Shown here one piece after another: positions 1 to 7,464 of a DNA stretch of 64,000 nt (positions within the stretch are counted from its first letter, which is position 1; each line of letters opens with the position of its first letter). Under the pieces are notes generated by a model. It was given only the letters and a program-made list of their open reading frames with translations. It had not been told where the DNA came from and searched no databases. The stretch spans positions 1,488,001-1,552,000 of the forward strand of contig NZ_CP065521.1 of NCBI RefSeq assembly GCF_018986735.1. The letters run 5' to 3'. The translations under genes and the position numbers were made by a program. This stretch comes from Schaalia sp. 19OD2882. Lineage in GTDB: Bacteria > Actinomycetota > Actinomycetes > Actinomycetales > Actinomycetaceae.

Positions 1-224
1 ACGAAACGAGAGGAGCGGTAGATGTCCCACACCCACGCATCGGTGAGGGTCAGCTCGAAGAACACGTCCTGTCCGACAGGGCGCGCCTGCACATCCACCT
101 GGTTGCACAGGTAGAAGCGGCGGTCCGTCTCGACGACGTAGCTGAAAAGGCCGATGACGTCGCGGTACTCGCGGAAGAGCTCCAGCTCCAGCGCATTCTC
201 GTAACTCTCGATGTCCTCGTTCAC
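1..224 (-). CDS. DUF2469 family protein (partial, 3' end beyond window)
   Basis: About 74 N-terminal residues are visible; the gene runs off the left edge. The start is a GTG (224-222). The protein begins MNEDIESYENALELELFREY and continues with a segment containing DVIGLFSYVVETDRRFYL, which I recognise as the conserved N-terminus of the actinobacterial DUF2469 family. Members are small, acidic, soluble proteins of unknown function usually found just after rnhB, as here, where rnhB ends 8 nt upstream. The close spacing suggests co-transcription with lepB-rnhB. No catalytic motif is visible. Confidence 0.85.
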   Translation of the reverse strand, partial: MNEDIESYENALELELFREYRDVIGLFSYVVETDRRFYLCNQVDVQARPVGQDVFFELTLTDAWVWDIYRSSRF

Positions 225-231
225 CCGACCA

Positions 232-915
232 TCATGCCACGCCGGGCAGTTTCCACGACCGACGGTGCTGCCCGGCGGGTCCCAGCCTGGCAAGACCCTC
301 CACATGGGCTGCGCTGGCATATCCCTTGTTCGACGCCCACCCGTACCCCGGGTCGTCCAGGGCGCACATGTGGTCGTCGCGAGCCACCTTCGCCAAGACC
401 GACGCAGCAGAAACCACCGCGCACTCCAGATCCGCCTTGACGCGAGTGACCACGGGCAGCGCGTCCACTTCGGGCCCGCCCGGCAGGGTCGGCGCGTCAG
501 TCGCGGTGAAGAGGTCCTGCGAGAGGCTCAACCAGTCGTGGGAGCCGTCCAAGAGGACGACGCCGGGCAGCCGCCCGCGCCCGACAAGGGCGGCCAATGC
601 ACGCCGTGCAGCAAGGCGCAGGGCGGCGACCACCCCGATCTCGTCGATCTCGGCCGCACTGGCCCACCCCAGCTCGTGGTCGAGGACCCACCTGCGCACC
701 GGCTCCACCAGGTCCTCGCGCCGGCGGGCCGACAGCGCCTTGGAATCGGTCAGTCCCTCGGGGGGCGCTCCCACGCCCTCGTCGACGAGGGCGACACCCA
801 CCGTCACCGGACCCGCAAGGCAACCGCGCCCGACCTCGTCGATGCCGGCGACGATCCCGTGACGGGCGGCGAGGTCCAACTCGACCTCGCGACTGGCAGT
901 GGGACGCACACCCAT
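232..915 (-). CDS. rnhB: Ribonuclease HII
   Basis: Endonuclease that nicks the RNA strand of RNA-DNA hybrids and at single ribonucleotides in DNA. The protein is 227 aa. It carries the family signature GIDEVGRG (acidic metal ligands D26 and E27), LLDGSHDWL in the middle and the SAASVLAKVARD segment with the later conserved acidic residue region. The open frame extends 60 codons further upstream, but that part overlaps lepB and looks non-coding. I chose ATG 915-913, which lies 1 nt after the lepB stop (TGACATG), so translation is probably coupled to lepB. Confidence 0.93.
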   Translation of the reverse strand: MGVRPTASREVELDLAARHGIVAGIDEVGRGCLAGPVTVGVALVDEGVGAPPEGLTDSKALSARRREDLVEPVRRWVLDHELGWASAAEIDEIGVVAALRLAARRALAALVGRGRLPGVVLLDGSHDWLSLSQDLFTATDAPTLPGGPEVDALPVVTRVKADLECAVVSAASVLAKVARDDHMCALDDPGYGWASNKGYASAAHVEGLARLGPAGQHRRSWKLPGVA

Positions 916-916
916 G

Positions 917-1663
917 TCAGCTCTGCGGCGAGTTCGCAACCGCCGCGAAGACGTCGCGGTGACCCACCAGTGCCCAACGGTCCGCCGGCCACACGATCGC
1001 CCCCGCGACCCCCACGACCGAGGACAGGGGGACGAACGGAGAGTCCGAGGCTCCCATGTGGTAGCGGGAATCGGCGGAATTCGACCGGTTGTCACCCATC
1101 ACCCACAGGTGCCCATCAGGCACGGTGACGTCGAAGTCGAAAGAAGAGGCGCCGCCTCTTCCCGCCAAGTAGGGCTCGTCCACGGCCACGCCGTTGACAC
1201 TCAGACGGCCATTCGCGTCACAGCAGGTGACATGGTCGCCACCCACGCCGATGACCCTCTTGACCAGGGTCTCACGCGAGCCGCCCGGCAGGATCCCAAG
1301 GAATTCGCCCACGGTCTCCCACCACGCGGGGCTGGGCGAGGGGCCCAGCCAGTCGAGGTCGTCGCGGAAGACGACGACGTCTCCCCTTTTCACGTCGCCG
1401 GTCCACGCACTCAGACGTCCCACGGCGATGCGATCCTGTTCGACCAAGGTTTCGCGCATGGACGAGGAGGGGATCCAGAAGACCTGGACGACGAAGAGGC
1501 GCAGAAGAGTCGACACGACCACGGCAAGGAGCAGGATGACGCCGATCTCACGCAGCCACACGACAGGCGAGGTCGAATGCGCCCGCGCCTCTCGACGCAG
1601 ATCCGCACGGGATGGCAGATGCAGTGGCATCTGAGTCTCATCCGTGGTTAGTGTCTCGCTCAT
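917..1663 (-). CDS. lepB: Signal peptidase I
   Basis: Membrane serine protease (family S26A) that removes signal peptides from exported proteins at the outer face of the membrane. 248 aa. One N-terminal membrane segment lies at about residues 38-62, followed by the box IPSSSMRETL with nucleophile S68, the general-base lysine K135 in LVKRVIGVGGD, and the GDNRSNSADSR box at 190-200. Length and motif order match bacterial LepB. The start ATG 1663-1661 has a good ribosome binding site (GGAGGACG). It sits after rplS and its terminator and is followed at 1 nt by rnhB, the usual actinobacterial order rplS-lepB-rnhB. Confidence 0.94.
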   Translation of the reverse strand: MSETLTTDETQMPLHLPSRADLRREARAHSTSPVVWLREIGVILLLAVVVSTLLRLFVVQVFWIPSSSMRETLVEQDRIAVGRLSAWTGDVKRGDVVVFRDDLDWLGPSPSPAWWETVGEFLGILPGGSRETLVKRVIGVGGDHVTCCDANGRLSVNGVAVDEPYLAGRGGASSFDFDVTVPDGHLWVMGDNRSNSADSRYHMGASDSPFVPLSSVVGVAGAIVWPADRWALVGHRDVFAAVANSPQS

Positions 1664-1707
1664 CGTCCTCCTTCACCCGCGTTCCGGGTCCGGTCCAACC
1701 GTAATGG

Positions 1708-1745
1708 AAAGGCCCGGCGCCGCACTCTCGCGACACCGGGCCCTG
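1708..1745 (-). terminator. Rho-independent terminator after rplS
   Basis: Between rplS and lepB, GGCCCGG (1711-1717) pairs with CCGGGCC (1736-1742), with extra pairing inside the loop. Read on the minus strand the hairpin is followed by TTTCC. It would end the rimM-trmD-rplS transcript. Confidence 0.65.
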
Positions 1746-1764
1746 CCACGTTCTCGTTCCGAGA

Positions 1765-2121
1765 TCACTCGGCGGAACCGGAACGGTGCTCCTTGATCTT
1801 GGCCGCCTTGCCGTGGCGCTCACGCAGGTAGTAGAGCTTCGCGCGACGGACATCACCCTTGGTGACGACCTCGATGTGATCGATCGTCGGGGCGTGCACC
1901 GGGAAGGTGCGCTCCACGCCCACACCGAAGGAGACCTTGCGGACCGTGAAGGTGGCGGACACGCCATGTCCACGGCGGGCGATGACGACGCCCTGGAAGA
2001 CCTGGATACGCGAACGGTTGCCTTCGATGACCTTGACGTGCACCTTGACGGTGTCGCCGGCACGGAAGGACGGGATGTCGTCACGGAGGGAGGCCGCGTC
2101 GACGGCGTCCAGCTTCTGCAT
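1765..2121 (-). CDS. rplS: 50S ribosomal protein L19 (bL19)
   Basis: Large-subunit protein at the interface with the small subunit. 118 aa. The segments [30 protein letters not shown] and [18 protein letters not shown] are characteristic of bL19. The open frame continues upstream, but ATG 2121-2119 is chosen because it is preceded by GAGGAGAAACA and gives the standard N-terminus. It is last in the rimM-trmD-rplS run, separated from trmD by a 176-nt gap that can fold into an unusual leader structure (see the separate entry). Confidence 0.96.
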   Translation of the reverse strand: MQKLDAVDAASLRDDIPSFRAGDTVKVHVKVIEGNRSRIQVFQGVVIARRGHGVSATFTVRKVSFGVGVERTFPVHAPTIDHIEVVTKGDVRRAKLYYLRERHGKAAKIKEHRSGSAE

Positions 2122-2138
2122 TGTTTCTCCTCGACGCA

Positions 2139-2225
2139 CCTGCCGCAGGTCAGTCACGTCTGGTTCGGCAGGCCGAGCCTGCGTCATGATGACGGTCCGG
2201 CGCCGTGGCGTCCCCCTGCGGCAGG
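2139..2225 (-). promoter_or_regulatory. Candidate structured 5' leader of rplS
   Basis: In the 176-nt gap between trmD and rplS, CCTGCCGCAGG (2139-2149) and CCTGCGGCAGG (2215-2225) are exact reverse complements. They could close a domain ending about 10 nt before the rplS ribosome binding site. Inside lies the hairpin GCAGGC/GCCTGC (2168-2173 with 2177-2182, 3-nt loop) and a second possible hairpin around 2191-2212, so the RNA would resemble a three-way junction. Autogenous leaders are known for L19 in some other bacteria; whether this is one is inference. Confidence 0.4.
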
Positions 2226-2297
2226 TTGCGCCGCGTCGGACCGGTTCCCAAGTGTGCCACAGGGGCCGCCCCGCGCCCAAAGGCGCGCAGGCCCGTC

Positions 2298-3665
2298 CTA
2301 CCGCTGGGTGGCGGTGATGTTGCGCACCAGGACCTCGTCGAGGTTGACCACGCCCCCCACGATGAACTTTCGACGTGAGACCACTTTGAAGCCGTGGCGC
2401 CGATAGAAGCGGATCGCCCTGCCGTTGCCGACGTTCGTCCCGAGAACCACCTGAGAGTTGCGCCCGCGAGTGGCCACGTCGGCCACTGCCCGTTCCAGCA
2501 GGGCTCCTGCGATTCCCGAGCCCCGCCAGTCCTCGTCGACATAGCACTTCGACAGGTAAGCGGCCCCCATCTCGATCTTTCCGGGTCGCACCATCTCAGT
2601 GGGCATGGCGTGGGCGCCGCCCAGAGCCGTGAAGGTGTAGCCGATCGGCTCGGTGGCGCCGGGGAGGTCCTCGTGGACCAGGAGGATCCGGTTGTCGCGG
2701 GGTTCGGCGAGCAACTGGGCGAAGACCTCTTCCGTGAGGTTCTCGGAGATGAAGTCCTCGACGGCTTGGCGTGGCAGGTGCGGCGGGCAGGCCGCCGGGA
2801 AGGTGCGCGCGGCCAGAGTGGCCACCGCGGCGGCCTCGTCGGGGCGTGCCAGGCGGATGCGGATGCGGGCACGTCTGGGGCGCACCACTTGACCTGCGCC
2901 GGCAAGGATCTCCCGGTCGTGCACGTCCAAGCCATTCGGGTCGAGTCGGTCGAGCATGTCGGGGCGCCGGTGCGCCGTGCGCACGAGGCTGCGGTCGCGC
3001 CTCCAGTCCTGGATGCGCCGATGGTTGCCGGACAGGAGGACGCCGGGCACCTCAAGTCCGCGCCATGAGCGCGGTTTGGTGTAGGCCGGGTGTTCGAGCA
3101 GTCCTTCGGCGCTGTGCGACTCCTCCACCACGGAGGCCGGGTTGCCGACCACTCCGTCCAGCAGGCGCACGACGGCCTCGACCAGGACCAGGGCGGCCAC
3201 CTCCCCGCCGTTGAGGACGTAGTCGCCGATCGAGTATTCGACGACCTCGTACTCGCGGGAACGGTAGTGGTCGGTGACCCGCTGGTCGATGCCTTCGTAG
3301 CGTCCGCAGGCCACGACGATCTGGTCGGCGCCGGTGAGGTCTTCGGCCATGCGTTGGGTCAGGGGGACACCAGCGGCTGTGGGGACTGCAAGGACTCGGC
3401 GCGGAGGCGCCCCACCCTCGTCGGCTGCGGGAAGCGGATGGTCGAGGACTTCGTCGAGGGCGCGTCCCCACACGTCGGGGCGCATAACCATCCCGGCTCC
3501 TCCGCCATACGGCGTGTCATCGACCGTGCGATGGCGATCCTCGGTCCATTTTCGCAGGTCGTGCACGGCGACGTCGACGAGGCCGGCTTCGCGCGCCTTG
3601 CCCATGAGGGACAGGTCCAGTGCGGCGAAGTAGTCGGGAAAGATGGAGACCAGGTCGATGCGCAT
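2298..3665 (-). CDS. trmD: tRNA (guanine37-N1)-methyltransferase TrmD fused to a GNAT acetyltransferase domain
   Basis: 455 aa, much longer than a usual TrmD (about 240-260 aa). Residues 1 to about 262 are TrmD, an AdoMet-dependent enzyme that makes m1G37 in tRNAs: the trefoil-knot motifs [10 protein letters not shown] (121-130) and [12 protein letters not shown] are intact, followed by [12 protein letters not shown]. From about residue 265 an additional in-frame GNAT domain follows: [20 protein letters not shown] (acetyl-CoA pyrophosphate loop, about 373-392) and [16 protein letters not shown]. No stop or start separates the parts. The ATG overlaps the rimM stop (TGATG). The GNAT substrate is unknown. 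Confidence 0.9.
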   Translation of the reverse strand: MRIDLVSIFPDYFAALDLSLMGKAREAGLVDVAVHDLRKWTEDRHRTVDDTPYGGGAGMVMRPDVWGRALDEVLDHPLPAADEGGAPPRRVLAVPTAAGVPLTQRMAEDLTGADQIVVACGRYEGIDQRVTDHYRSREYEVVEYSIGDYVLNGGEVAALVLVEAVVRLLDGVVGNPASVVEESHSAEGLLEHPAYTKPRSWRGLEVPGVLLSGNHRRIQDWRRDRSLVRTAHRRPDMLDRLDPNGLDVHDREILAGAGQVVRPRRARIRIRLARPDEAAAVATLAARTFPAACPPHLPRQAVEDFISENLTEEVFAQLLAEPRDNRILLVHEDLPGATEPIGYTFTALGGAHAMPTEMVRPGKIEMGAAYLSKCYVDEDWRGSGIAGALLERAVADVATRGRNSQVVLGTNVGNGRAIRFYRRHGFKVVSRRKFIVGGVVNLDEVLVRNITATQR

Positions 3666-4189
3666 CAGCGGGCGCCTCCGTCCGCGCCGTCGCTGACGTC
3701 GTCGTCAAAGAGCCCACCGGGGGCGTCGATGACCACTCGCCCGCCCACGATGTCGACGACCGGGACCAGTTGGGTGACGAAGGGGACCATCACCGTGCGC
3801 CCGTCGGCGGTGCGCACGAGCAGCAGATCCTGGGCGGCCCCCGGTCGCAGGCCGGTCACCGTGCCGAGTTCGTCCCCCTGCACCGTGAGCGCCGACAGCC
3901 CTTTGAGCTGGTGGGGGTACCAGGCGTCGTCTTCGTCTCGTTCCTCGACCAGGAGTTTCGTGCCACGTTCGGCTTCGACGTCCTCGCGGGTGAGCAGCTC
4001 CTCGAAGGCCACCAGGACGCGTTCCTTGTGGCTACGTACGGATTCGACGGTGAGCCTCGGATGCGCATCGGAGGTGGTGTCGAGGACGGCGCCGGGAACG
4101 ACCAAGTCGGGGTCGTCGGTGCGGATGTCGAGGATCGCTTCTCCACGCAGGCCGTGGGCCGGGCCGATGACGGCGGCGGTGAGTCTCAT
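3665..4189 (-). CDS. rimM: Ribosome maturation factor RimM
   Basis: Assembly factor for the 30S head that binds ribosomal protein S19 and 16S rRNA. 174 aa. The N-terminus [18 protein letters not shown] and the C-terminal PRC-barrel region ([20 protein letters not shown]) are typical. The stop overlaps the trmD start by 1 nt. The ATG at 4189 has no ribosome binding site at proper distance but is preceded by TAGAAT (4202-4197) and a 7-nt spacer, so I infer a leaderless transcript starting here. This agrees with the terminator and gap that separate it from khpA-rpsP. Confidence 0.93.
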   Translation of the reverse strand: MRLTAAVIGPAHGLRGEAILDIRTDDPDLVVPGAVLDTTSDAHPRLTVESVRSHKERVLVAFEELLTREDVEAERGTKLLVEERDEDDAWYPHQLKGLSALTVQGDELGTVTGLRPGAAQDLLLVRTADGRTVMVPFVTQLVPVVDIVGGRVVIDAPGGLFDDDVSDGADGGAR

Positions 4190-4202
4190 GCCCTAGATTC
4201 TA
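4190..4202 (-). promoter_or_regulatory. Leaderless promoter of rimM-trmD
   Basis: TAGAAT on the minus strand (4202-4197) ends 7 nt before the ATG, the expected place for a -10 hexamer when transcription starts at the start codon. No clear -35 was identified. Confidence 0.55.
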
Positions 4203-4239
4203 CGGGCGCCCTCCCCCTCCCAACCGTTCCCCACCCCGC

Positions 4240-4295
4240 GAGAATCGTCCATCCGTTCTCCAGATTCGTCCTTCGTTCCATGTAGGACGAATCTC
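4240..4295. repeat. GACGAATCTC repeat cluster 1
   Basis: Three copies of a 10-mer in the rimM/khpA gap: GAGAATCGTC (4240-4249, minus orientation, one mismatch), CAGATTCGTC (4261-4270, minus orientation, one mismatch) and GACGAATCTC (4286-4295, plus orientation). The start-to-start steps of 21 and 25 bp mirror cluster 3 in reverse. See the finding on this repeat family. Confidence 0.7.
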
Positions 4296-4340
4296 GGCCC
4301 GTTGCACCTCCAGTCCCGCGCGAACGGATCGGCGATGGAG

Positions 4341-4381
4341 AAAGGCCCGAAGGAGTGGGGGTCCACTTCCTCCGGGCCTTT
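4341..4381 (-). terminator. Terminator of the rpsP-khpA operon
   Basis: Strong inverted repeat AAAGGCCCGAAGGAGTG (4341-4357) against CACTTCCTCCGGGCCTTT (4364-4381). It lies directly after khpA on the minus strand and uncouples rimM-trmD-rplS from rpsP-khpA, which are one operon in many bacteria. Confidence 0.75.
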
Positions 4382-4407
4382 CAGCTGATCTGCAGTGCGC
4401 TCGCGCA

Positions 4408-4647
4408 TCACTCCCTGTCGGTGTCGACGACGTCGACACGGACCGGGCCACGCGTGGAGAGCGCTCCGATGACGGTGCGCAGGGCGCGGGCGGTGCGACC
4501 GTTTCGACCGATGACTCGACCCAGATCCTCCGGGTTGACCCGGACCTCGAGCAGCTGTCCTCGGCGCTGGCTGCGTGCGTTCACACGCACGTCATCCGGA
4601 TGGTCGACGATTCCGCTGACCAAGTGCTCCAACGCGTCGGCGAGCAT
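4408..4647 (-). CDS. khpA: KH-domain RNA-binding protein KhpA
   Basis: Small single-KH-domain RNA-binding protein (79 aa) of the KhpA family, which in other bacteria works with KhpB/Jag in RNA-based control of growth and cell shape. The KH signature VIGRNGRTARALRTVI (GxxG loop GRNG) is clear. The ATG 4647-4645 lies 2 nt after the rpsP stop, so both are probably translated from one message, which is terminated by the hairpin that follows. Confidence 0.92.
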   Translation of the reverse strand: MLADALEHLVSGIVDHPDDVRVNARSQRRGQLLEVRVNPEDLGRVIGRNGRTARALRTVIGALSTRGPVRVDVVDTDRE

Positions 4648-4649
4648 GA

Positions 4650-5108
4650 TCAGGCGTCCTCAGCGGGAGCGTCGGCCTCTTCGGCCGGAGCCTCGGCAGC
4701 CTCGGCGGCGGCAGCGGCCTCAGCTTCGGCCTTCTTGGCGGAGGCGTCGGCCTTGCGCTTCTCGGCAGCGGACTCGGCGGCCTTCACGGCCTCGGCAGCC
4801 TCGGCGGCCTTCGTGTCCTCGGCGACCTTGACGCGGGAGACCGCATCCTCCTTGCCGTGGAAACGGGCGATGTCGCCGGTGAGGACCAAAAGGTTGCGAA
4901 CCTGGTCCGAGGGCTGCGCGCCGACACCCAGCCAGTACTGGACGCGGTCGGACTTGATGCGGATGGTGGAGGGGTTGGGGGTCGGGTCGTACAGACCGAC
5001 CTCCTCGATGACGCGACCGTCGCGCTTCTTGCGCGCATCGACGACGACGACTCGGTAGACGGGCGCGTGGATCTTGCCAATGCGCTTCAGGCGGATGCGA
5101 ACTGCCAC
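4650..5108 (-). CDS. rpsP: 30S ribosomal protein S16 (bS16) with long Ala-rich tail
   Basis: Small-subunit assembly protein. The first ~85 residues are canonical bS16 ([19 protein letters not shown]; the [11 protein letters not shown] motif). The remaining ~65 residues are an alanine/glutamate/lysine-rich, probably helical or disordered tail, a feature seen in many actinobacterial S16 proteins. The open frame extends upstream, but GTG 5108-5106 gives the conserved M-A-V-R start, with AGGAG 11 nt upstream. An upstream in-frame GTG would abut the AGGAG and is less likely. First gene of the rpsP-khpA unit, diverging from the IMPase-like gene. Confidence 0.95.
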   Translation of the reverse strand: MAVRIRLKRIGKIHAPVYRVVVVDARKKRDGRVIEEVGLYDPTPNPSTIRIKSDRVQYWLGVGAQPSDQVRNLLVLTGDIARFHGKEDAVSRVKVAEDTKAAEAAEAVKAAESAAEKRKADASAKKAEAEAAAAAEAAEAPAEEADAPAEDA

Positions 5109-5332
5109 TTGTGTGGTCACTCCTGTTTCGATTCGGGGTGGGGCTCGCGCCGGCCAGGTGGGAAACACAGGCAGGCGTCCGTCCCGGGACACGCATGCCG
5201 AGACGTGAGAGGGTCGTCCACGGATGCGGGTACAGCCCTGTATTCTGCCACGTCCGATGCCCTCGCCCCAAGTTCCCGCCCGCTCGAAACCCTTTCATGG
5301 GTGTCGGATCCGTCACGGGGCACAATGGTTCC

Positions 5333-6262
5333 ATGGACACCGCCCTGGACACCCACCTTGCCCACGCCGCCCTCGAAGCCGCTTCCGCCGCCGCCCCCTA
5401 CCTGCGGGCACACGTGCGCCAGGGAACCTCCTTCGACACCAAACACGACTTCCATGATCCCGTCACCATCCACGACAAGGCCGTGGAGGCAGCTCTGCAC
5501 CACCTCCTGGGGGTCGCGGTGCCCGGCTCGCACGTGCTCGGCGAGGAGACGGGCGAAACGGTCCTCACCGCAGCCGCTCACCCTGCGCGCCCCGAGGTTG
5601 CCCCTGAGCCGACCTCCTCCCGATGGTGCCAGGCCGTCGACGCCCTCGACGGACTCGCCGACCGGGTGCGGTGGATCGTCGACCCCATCGACGGCACGTC
5701 GAACTTCGCGTGCGGCATGCCGTGGTTTTGCACGTCGATCGGTGTGGAACTCGACGGGCAACGGGTCGCCGGAGCGATCGTCGCCCCCATGTTGCGTGAG
5801 GCGTGGGTGGCCGACTCGACGCGAGCCTGGTACGAGGACGGTCAGGGCAATGTCCGTGAACTCGATGCCAAGGGCGCTACCAGTGAGCGCGAAGCGGTCC
5901 TGATCTGCTACTACCCGGGCCCTTCATTGTTCGGACCCGACCCGCACACGGTGGCCGAGCGTTTCGCACGCATTGTCCACGCACACCAGTCGACCCGCCG
6001 CACGGGAGCGTCCGCCCTGGACCTGGCGCATGTCGCCTCCGGTTGGTTGGGCGGCATGATGGGATTCTCCTTCGGCCCGTGGGACATGGCCGCCGGGACG
6101 CACATCGTCGAGGTCGCCGGCGGAAGCATCGAGGACGTGGACCCCGAGGGTGTGCTGCCCCACGGGTTGCGACCCGTGATCCTTGCGGCCGGGGCGGGCC
6201 TGGACCTTGCCACCGCCCGGGAGGTCATGGGCGAGGTCGTGGCCGATCTGTCCTCCCGCTGA
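5333..6262 (+). CDS. Inositol monophosphatase family protein
   Basis: Mg2+-dependent phosphatase of the IMPase/FIG superfamily, 309 aa. The metal-binding signature DPIDGTSNF and the C-terminal WDMAAG box within SFGPWDMAAGTHIVEVAGG are intact, as is an N-terminal GEETG metal-site motif. Substrate could be myo-inositol phosphate, histidinol phosphate or another sugar phosphate; sequence alone does not decide. I chose ATG 5333 because the IMPase helix begins just after it and because CACAAT ends 6 nt upstream, suggesting a leaderless mRNA. It converges on the amidohydrolase with an 18-nt gap. Confidence 0.87.
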   Translation: MDTALDTHLAHAALEAASAAAPYLRAHVRQGTSFDTKHDFHDPVTIHDKAVEAALHHLLGVAVPGSHVLGEETGETVLTAAAHPARPEVAPEPTSSRWCQAVDALDGLADRVRWIVDPIDGTSNFACGMPWFCTSIGVELDGQRVAGAIVAPMLREAWVADSTRAWYEDGQGNVRELDAKGATSEREAVLICYYPGPSLFGPDPHTVAERFARIVHAHQSTRRTGASALDLAHVASGWLGGMMGFSFGPWDMAAGTHIVEVAGGSIEDVDPEGVLPHGLRPVILAAGAGLDLATAREVMGEVVADLSSR

Positions 6263-6280
6263 GCAAAGGCGCACCCGCGG

Positions 6281-7396
6281 TCAGCGGTGCTCGGCCTCAC
6301 TTCCGGCAACGAGGGCGCCCGCGACGAGGACGGCGCTCGGCGTGCCCCACACCTCGGGCCGGGTCGACGGGTCCTCCGAGAAGACCTGCAGGTCCGCCCT
6401 GTGCCCTTCCGCCACTGGCGGCAGGTGCAGGTGCTCGCGAGCGCGCCATGTCGCAAGGTCCAGGACACGTGTCGGATCCACGCCGAGGGCCACCCAGGCG
6501 CGCAATTCGTCGGGCAGGATGCCGTGGTCCTGGTAGCCGCCGGAATCCGTGCCCGGCAGGATCGCCACCCCGGAGGAGAAGAGTTCGCCCTGCTGGTCGC
6601 GGCGGCGCTCGAACATTGCGCGCATCGTGGCGGCGTAGACCGGATACTTCGTGCCCGCGGCCGCGGCGAACCGGTCGAAGAGGTCGACCTGCACGAGGGT
6701 CGGCGTGACCAGGGTGCCGCGAGAGGCGGCCTCGGCCATCTGGTCGGTGTCCATTCCCGAGCCGTGCTCGATGTCGTCGACCCCGGCCTCCAACAGGTCG
6801 TCGACAACCCGGTGGGAGAAACAGTGGACTGCGACCCGCGCGCCGGCCTCGTGGGCGGCGGCCACGGCGTCGACCAGGGCCTCGCGCGGCCACAGCGGAT
6901 CCAAGTCGGCGTCGACGCCGCGTGAACGATCGATCCAGTCCCCGACGAGTTTGACCCACCCGTCGCCCCTGGCAGCCTCGGCGGACACTGCGGCCGCAAG
7001 CTCGGCAGGCTCCACCTCGCGCGGAAGGCCGCGGATGTAGCGCTTGACGCGGGCGACGTGTTGCCCACAGCGGATCAACACGGGTACGCCGGAGGCGTGG
7101 GAGAGCTCCGAGTTGTCGACGGGCACTCCGCAGTCGCGCACCGCCAGGACCCCGGTTCGCAGGTTCGCGCGCATCTGGGCGGCGCGCTCGGCGGCGCCCA
7201 CTGCCCCATCCGGGCCGATCCCGATGTGACAGTGGGCGTCGACGAAGCCGGGAGTGATCCAGCCGCGAAGGTCCGCGGCCCCGGCCTCGTCCTCGGACAG
7301 GGCGCGAAGGATGCCGCCCTTGGTCGTCCACCGACCCTGCACCCACGTGGAGGATCCGTCCGGAGTGGGGGTGAGCAACTGTCCTTCGAGGATCAC
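6281..7396 (-). CDS. Metal-dependent amidohydrolase
   Basis: 371 aa, amidohydrolase superfamily (imidazolonepropionase/prolidase-like branch). Metal ligands are visible: HxH in GFVDAHCH (H55, H57), K149 in WVKLVGDW as possible carboxylated lysine, H191 in VAVHCFSH, H211 in DDIEHGSGM and D284 in PGTDSGG. The N-terminal beta-sandwich and C-terminal segment are present, so the enzyme looks complete. The substrate is not predictable; cyclic amide or dipeptide hydrolysis is usual for this branch. The start is a GTG with a perfect ribosome binding site GGAGG 4 nt upstream. Confidence 0.82.
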   Translation of the reverse strand: MILEGQLLTPTPDGSSTWVQGRWTTKGGILRALSEDEAGAADLRGWITPGFVDAHCHIGIGPDGAVGAAERAAQMRANLRTGVLAVRDCGVPVDNSELSHASGVPVLIRCGQHVARVKRYIRGLPREVEPAELAAAVSAEAARGDGWVKLVGDWIDRSRGVDADLDPLWPREALVDAVAAAHEAGARVAVHCFSHRVVDDLLEAGVDDIEHGSGMDTDQMAEAASRGTLVTPTLVQVDLFDRFAAAAGTKYPVYAATMRAMFERRRDQQGELFSSGVAILPGTDSGGYQDHGILPDELRAWVALGVDPTRVLDLATWRAREHLHLPPVAEGHRADLQVFSEDPSTRPEVWGTPSAVLVAGALVAGSEAEHR

Positions 7397-7464
7397 GGGG
7401 CCTCCTGGTGCTCGGGATGCGGGGGACGAGGGCGCTGCGGCGTGCCCGCGAAAGGGCGTGCCGC

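Noticed and set aside
4193..4411. 72-aa minus frame between rimM and khpA
   Set aside because: Covers the terminator and repeat cluster 1; no ribosome binding site and no homology.
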